This document shows positions 59,401 through 64,000 of a stretch of DNA of 64,000 nucleotides, piece after piece. The stretch spans positions 5,037,463 to 5,101,462 of the forward strand of contig NC_036456.1 of NCBI RefSeq assembly GCF_002775205.1. The letters are read 5' to 3'. The DNA comes from Xiphophorus maculatus. Its lineage: Eukaryota > Chordata > Actinopteri > Cyprinodontiformes > Poeciliidae. Under the pieces are notes generated by a model. It had not been told where the DNA came from. It was given only the letters and a program-made list of their open reading frames with translations, and made no database searches. Position 1 is the stretch's first letter, and every line of letters begins with the position of its first letter. Made by a program: the position numbers and the translations under genes.

Positions 59401-62400
59401 CAACTCCTTCTTGGTTATCTGCCTGTCCACCATGGTGTTGGTTATACCTGGCCTCTGTTCCTGCTGGAGCTGCCTTTCTTTCGCTCGTCGAAGAAGGTCA
59501 AGGTCCCCTGCATCCCACTCAAAAATGCAGGAGGACAGTGCCCGCATGAAAGCAGGATACAGAGGGTGGGCATCCGTGGTACAACCAACAGCCAGCCTCC
59601 GCATAAAGTGCCAAATGTCCAGGCGAATGTAAATATCTGGCCACCCTCCAAACCTGGCCTGCAGCTTGCTGAGGCCTTCACTAACACAGCAGCCACAGTC
59701 CACATACAGCACCTTTGGAGGTGCAGCCCCAGCCTGGCGGTACCGCTCCATCAGTCCTGCAGCCATTTTGTCCAGTCCTGGACCCTCCTGGACAGTCAGG
59801 ACACTATTCAATATTTGGCCCAGCTCATTGCTGACTGACGACACCCACAGAGCCGTTCCTTTGCTGTGGCCAGCCAGCTTTTTGGTGATCTACAATAGAA
59901 AGTGTGGAATTAAATCTTGCCGTTTCTCATGTCTACAGAAACCACTGCCGGCTGTGTATTTCATAACATTTTCAATGTACTTAGAACAATAAACTTTTCA
60001 CAAGTTTAATTGTTTGTGAAACAGAAAAAAAGTTATCCCAAACATTTTTAAAATTATTAGCGTTTTAAATTTAGTAGTGTACAACTTTTTTTCCAAGTAG
60101 GATATAATAATCAATATTATTATTGTCAAGTTTTTTGCTCTCTTTAAACCACCTCAGCTTCTGCCCAAACTTGAAAAAGCTTGCTTCCCTCAAAGAAATG
60201 CAGGAACCACTCATTTCAGCGACATCTTTTATTCATCTTTTCTTTTTGTCTTTAGATTAGTTCAATTAACAGTGTAAGACCACCATGATTTTGCAGAAGT
60301 AGTCACAGAGAGTCACAGAGCAGTTTGAAAACCTACAAACAAATGAAACAAAATCAATTACAGATCACAATGAACTAATGAACTAGTTTTCCAGGTAATG
60401 TTAATCTACTTTTAAGTGAACAGTGAATGAACAAACAAACTACATTCCACACACATAAATCCCATTTCATCACCAAGGCTAATTTGGTCTTCTGAATGCA
60501 GATTAAATGATATAAACTGTGCATAATGTCCAGTTCCTACCAGTGGTGTCTTTGTGGAAGCTTGAAGCTGAGGCTCTTTGTCTGAGCACAGGTGTGCCAA
60601 GTTACCTTATAGACTTCAGATAGGCCTGATTGAAAGGGAGGGGTGCGCTTGATTCTCTGTGATGTGTGTGCCAGTTGGGTGGAGATAGTAAATGCACTCA
60701 CAAATGTACCATTTGCTGTTTTAACTTGACAATTATCATTACATGGTTACTAACCTTTTTGGTGGAGTCCAGCTTCAGAACTGTCCCCAAGGTGGAGGTG
60801 ATGCTGGCTTTTATGTGTTCTATGCGTGACAGAATATCTCTGCCATACACTGACAACAACCAGCGATCAGTGGGGATGTCAGCTGGTTCTGGGGGCTCCT
60901 GGCACACCACAGGGAAAAGGCTGGGTCTATTTACAAAGTTAGCGCACTCCTCCAGATAGTGCCCCAACCTGTTCAGCCACTCCTCCCCGTGGTTTTCTTT
61001 CAGCTGCTTCAGCAGCCGTGCTGAACTGTTGCCCTGTGTCCTGTCTCTCATCAGCCTGATCACTCGTATGTCACAAGCATACCTGGAAGGCAGATTAACA
61101 AAGTATTTATTTTGCAGTTACATTTGCATGTAATGTAATATCTTCATTCCTTCAGTTAGCATTTTACTAAATGTTTTACTCACTTTTGGGTGAGGATGAG
61201 CCGAAATAATTTCTGGTGCGGCAAGTCCAGCTGGTCTCGGATGCTCTGGGATGTTGATAGATACGTGAGATTACACCCGCTGCACCTGAGTGTCTCCGTC
61301 ACAAGGAGGTAATACCTATCAATATCCAGGACTTTCCGAGCCCTCTTGTGGATGCCAGCACCTGTAAGATGATTCCCACAAGTTTTGCAGAACACCCTGA
61401 CCTTCCACTGATGGTAGGGCATCCATACGAGGAGCCGATGTGAAAAAAACCTCTCAGGTGTTGGCACCTGATGGTAAATGAGGGCCGGCGCAGGAGGCTC
61501 GTACCACAGCTTTAAATCTGGGCGCAGTTTGCCAGATTTAAAGAGGGTATTTGAGATCCATCTTTGATCCTGCACAGGGATGGTTTTCCTCATCTCACTC
61601 GGTAACCAGAAAGAAGCTGCATTATCACCTGCAGCTGGTTGTAACAGAGACGTTGAAGGCTGTTCCTAAAAACAACAGAACATAAATATGTTTGAAAACA
61701 GATATCTTAGAACTGCTTTATTTTAATGAATATACAATGCTGTACTCACAGATGCAACTGTCTTGCCGGAGTGTGTCTGGGAGGATGGAGCAACACTAGG
61801 GCTCCTCACAGAGGGTGGAGAAGGACTTGGGCTCCTCACGGAGGATGGAAAGGGACTTGGGCTCCTCACAGAGGATGGAAAGGGACTTGGGCTCCTCACA
61901 GAGGATGGAGAGGGACTTGGGCTCCTCACAGAGGATGGAGAGGGACTCGGTGTCTTCCGGGCCACCAAGTTTGGCTTCACTGAATCCGAAAGAGAACCCC
62001 CAAAATAGGACTTAGTGAACTGAAACGAGAAATGTACAATCATGTGAAGTATATACTTTATAAATCACTACATCAAAATAAGCACAAGAAAATGTTTTGT
62101 TCAAAAACTATTATAGTTTGTTGCCAAGACAGAATCAATAATATAAAGTATTGAGCAAACAAACAAGAACATTTACCCTTGACAAAGATGGAGGGGACCT
62201 CAGGAAACAGCGGGTGGCTGTTGCTGTATCTCCAGAATTAGATTGTGAACCCACAGACTGTGGGGTCAAAGAAGGAGGTGCAGAAGGAGGCTGCAGTGCA
62301 GGCTACCAAAACAAAGATATTTTAAGTATAAAAGTCACCATTCACCAGAATTGCAAGAGACAAGACATAGCTTCAAATTTGACTAAGAAGTGATTGTTAT

Positions 62401-62767
62401 TAGATATTATTTTAAACCAGCTTACTTTAACAGTGTGAAAGCCACAGTCACAAGTGACAGACGCTCCAAAAAGGGTGGTCTGTCCCCGAACTTGCATGGG
62501 GCATTTTTCTATCTGAAACAGTGTAACATAATCTTATTAATGACAGCTACTCAAGTCTGTCCTTTTTTATAAACATATCTACACACACAAGTGAATGAAA
62601 CAGTGACTTCACTTTACCTTCTGATAGATATCATGCCATTTCTTCTGCCTTGGGGCTGGTCTATTCCCTGCATTGGAAGGCCAAACCCCAGTGCTGGCAA
62701 ATGCCTTAAGCCTTGCCATCCACTCCCCATCCCCCATACCTTTGTGGCTCTTTGGCTTGGTGCTCAT
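56401..62767 (-). CDS. Dada-like transposase, 12 coding exons, apparently intact
   Basis: Proposed exons on the minus strand are 62767-62618, 62512-62426, 62302-62177, 62019-61750, 61665-61184, 61082-60755, 59889-59088, 58969-58760, 58643-57694, 57610-57506, 57404-57121 and 56593-56401. All junctions are GT/AG with matching phases, giving 3987 nt and about 1328 residues. N-terminus: a small KWHDIYQK domain and a CP..CDCGFH motif, then a Ser-Pro repeat. Next is a Cys-rich domain (FCKTCGNH, LRCSGCNL) of the DUF6729 kind. A catalytic core follows with candidate acidic residues in VLKLDSTKK, LYVDCGCC and STSLESFHCHLNRF, plus RLDIWHFMRR. Then come an acidic segment, about 40 STQPAA-type repeats, and a C-terminal motif CKKCGQF...GHSQY...YC. 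The start is the ATG directly after a TTCAG acceptor. The last intron (57120-56594) is my inference; without it the C-terminal Cys motif is out of frame. Predicted role: nuclear excision and insertion at tRNA-Asn genes. Confidence 0.85.
57720..58432 (-). repeat. 18-bp coding minisatellite, long allele in copy 2
   Basis: About 40 in-frame units coding for STQPAA, STQPAP, STQRAA and STLSAP variants within a single exon of the transposase. Variants are arranged in larger blocks (for example the run around 57840-57990 recurs around 58195-58300), so it expanded by unequal exchange of multi-unit blocks. Confidence 0.95.
61797..61952 (-). repeat. 30-bp coding repeat (SPSPSPSSVR)
   Basis: About five tandem 30-bp units giving a Ser/Pro/Arg-rich disordered stretch in the fourth coding exon of the transposase. 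Absent from the deleted copy 1. Confidence 0.9.
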
Positions 62768-62925
62768 CTGAAGATAACATTGGGAATTAGCAGAATCAAA
62801 TTCCATAAACTAATGATGCACTTTGTGCACAACTAACAATGGGTATGACATAAAAGCATTTAAAAGTAAAATCAAAGCCATAGTTTTCTGTGCTAATTAT
62901 GATGAGGTAAAAAAAAAAAACTATA

Positions 62926-62957
62926 AACCTCGATCGATCGATCGATCGATCGAGGTT
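62926..62957. repeat. Perfect 32-bp CGAT palindrome in copy 2
   Basis: Starts AACCTCGATCG and ends with its complement CGATCGAGGTT. It lies in the first intron of the element, beside an A11 run. It can form a hairpin or cruciform. Confidence 0.93.
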
Positions 62958-63362
62958 GGTCTATATATAGGTTGATATCTATGTATGCATTTACATTTTA
63001 ACTTAAAATGTTACTACTATATTATAAAATAAAATGTGTCCTTACTCTTGCACTCAGAACATGACATCATTATGTCGCCCTTTTATTTAACCCACAATAT
63101 ATTATTTTAGCTGATGTACAATTATAAATACGAAATCTGTTTGAACGACAACAGACAATAAACAATATTAATGGGTACTCACAGCAAGATCGTTTAGGTC
63201 GAGAGATCAATGATGCGATGACGAATCCTTCTTCAACGAAGCTAGGCTACTGACATCTGACTTTCAGAATCTTCCAACGGTTTTTATTTTTAAAAATAAA
63301 ATTCGAAATTTGTTTTGGTTGTGGTGGTGGGGGGCGTGAGGGCGTCTGAGGGAGGGAGGGCT

Positions 63363-63582
63363 CACGGTGATTGGCCGATTTCCATTGTGAGCGCGGACAT
63401 TGATAGGTTCGCATGTCGCCACGGTGATTGGCCGATTTCCATTGTGAGCGCGGACATTGATAGGTTCGCATGTCGCCACGGTGATTGGCCGATTTCCATT
63501 GTGAGCGCGGACATTGATAGGTTCTCATGTCGCCACGGTGATTGGCCGATTTCCATTGTGAGCGCGGACATTGATAGGCTCG
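63363..63582 (-). promoter_or_regulatory. Four 57-bp tandem repeats with CCAAT boxes (copy 2)
   Basis: Each unit contains GGCCAATCACCG and CCTATCAATGTCCGCGC on the minus strand. They sit about 100 bp inside the element's 5' end and upstream of the non-coding first exon, the expected place of the transposase promoter. Spacing is exactly 57 bp. Confidence 0.77.
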
Positions 63583-63684
63583 GTCCATTATGAGGCGGTA
63601 CGACATTGGCTAAACCGTTCAATGTGAGAATGGAGAGGGGCAAGCGCCATTGGAGGAGAAACACCGACTAACGTGAGCGAAGTA

Positions 63685-63697
63685 GCGCCACAGAGAC
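63685..63697 (-). pseudogene. tRNA-Asn 5' fragment (13 nt) right of copy 2
   Basis: GTCTCTGTGGCGC on the minus strand, nucleotides 1-13 of the tRNA split by copy 2. It includes the right target duplication (63685-63690). Confidence 0.93.
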
Positions 63698-64000
63698 ACT
63701 GAAATGCAACAGGTAGTCGTGACATAGATTCATCACATGTGCAACATTCTAGCCTCGCTTCTGAAATCCGTTGCAATAATCATGGCAAAAGACAGAGTTG
63801 ACCGGTAAGATGATGGGGAATTGCTTCAAACTCAAAAACGGCTTTGCGACTCTCACCAAATATGTTAGATTTCTAATCAGTCTTTACAATTCAGAGGTCG
63901 AGCAATCCATACGTTGCATTTGGTCAACTTCCTTTTTATGTGGTAATCACGTACTGTAGTGCGTATTTTAAAAGCAGCGGACAAGAATGGCAGATGAAAT
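63698..64000 (-). repeat. tRNA-Asn array spacer, continues past window end
   Basis: Matches the array spacers at 53321-53640 and 54203-54520, so the array goes on beyond the window. The next tRNA would be expected just outside. Confidence 0.93.

Larger units (their letters stand above)
55512..63684 (-). mobile_element. Dada-like DNA transposon targeting tRNA-Asn, full-length copy 2
   Basis: An 8173-bp element inserted in a tRNA-Asn gene between identical GCGCCA duplications, in the same orientation as the tRNA. Order on the minus strand: 57-bp CCAAT repeats, a non-coding first exon (donor GTGAGT near 63183), an intron with a CGAT palindrome, a 12-exon transposase gene, then about 890 bp of AT-rich 3' sequence ending in a polypyrimidine tract (polypurine on +). 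No obvious inverted terminal repeats. The Dada superfamily is known for inserting into multicopy small-RNA genes with 6-7 bp duplications; I assign it by that behaviour and by the transposase type, not by a search. Ends are nearly identical to copy 1, suggesting recent mobility. Confidence 0.85.

Noticed and set aside
63363-63582. Direct repeats with regular spacing resembling a CRISPR array
   Set aside because: The 57-bp units are contiguous with no unique spacers, lie inside a eukaryotic transposon, and no cas genes exist here.
49820-63684. Interpretation as an LTR retroelement, Polinton or other capsid-bearing element
   Set aside because: No long terminal repeats, polymerase, integrase or capsid-like sequence; the 6-bp duplication and the transposase type point to a plain DNA transposon.

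Overview
The window looks like teleost (probably percomorph) genomic DNA. The reasons are intron-rich novel immune-type receptor (NITR) genes, tRNA-derived SINEs, hAT and Tc1-type miniature elements, and a tandem tRNA-Asn gene array. No prokaryotic or viral gene layout is present. All exon models below were read by eye from ORFs, GT/AG splice signals and phase agreement; no transcript or database evidence was available.

Region 1 (about 1.8-20.7 kb, + strand) is a cluster of five apparently intact NITR genes in two tandemly duplicated subfamilies: genes 1-2 at 1837-7761 and genes 3-5 at 9424-20721. Each has a leader exon, one long exon holding a V domain plus an I domain with J-like FGxG motifs, a transmembrane exon, a short linker exon, and a tail exon with ITIM or ITIM-like tyrosines. 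Gene 2 has lost an intron by an in-frame deletion. Genes 3 and 4 have eroded ITIMs.

Region 2 (about 24-46.2 kb, - strand) holds five genes (A-E) for single-V-domain, type I membrane receptors. They have the same five-exon plan and a tail with one ITIM or ITIM-like site plus a conserved C-terminal tyrosine motif. I do not recognise a named family; they look like paired or inhibitory immunoglobulin receptors that neighbour the NITRs. Genes A and B share an almost identical V-exon block although their other exons differ clearly. Between the genes lie SINEs, solo LTRs, a deleted hAT element, a LINE remnant and microsatellites.

Region 3 (about 49-64 kb) is a tandem array of tRNA-Asn(GTT) genes with a period near 440 bp. 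Two copies of one large DNA transposon have inserted into it: 3488 bp at 49820-53307 and 8173 bp at 55512-63684. Both copies sit at exactly the same position in a tRNA-Asn gene, between nucleotides 7 and 14, with the same 6-bp duplication (GCGCCA on the + strand; TGGCGC in tRNA orientation, the start of the A box). The long copy carries a 12-exon, apparently uninterrupted coding region for a protein of about 1328 residues with candidate D, D and E catalytic residues and several Cys/His clusters. The short copy is an internally deleted derivative. This fits the Dada type of RNA-gene-targeting DNA transposon, here directed at tRNA-Asn, and it is the most interesting system in the window.
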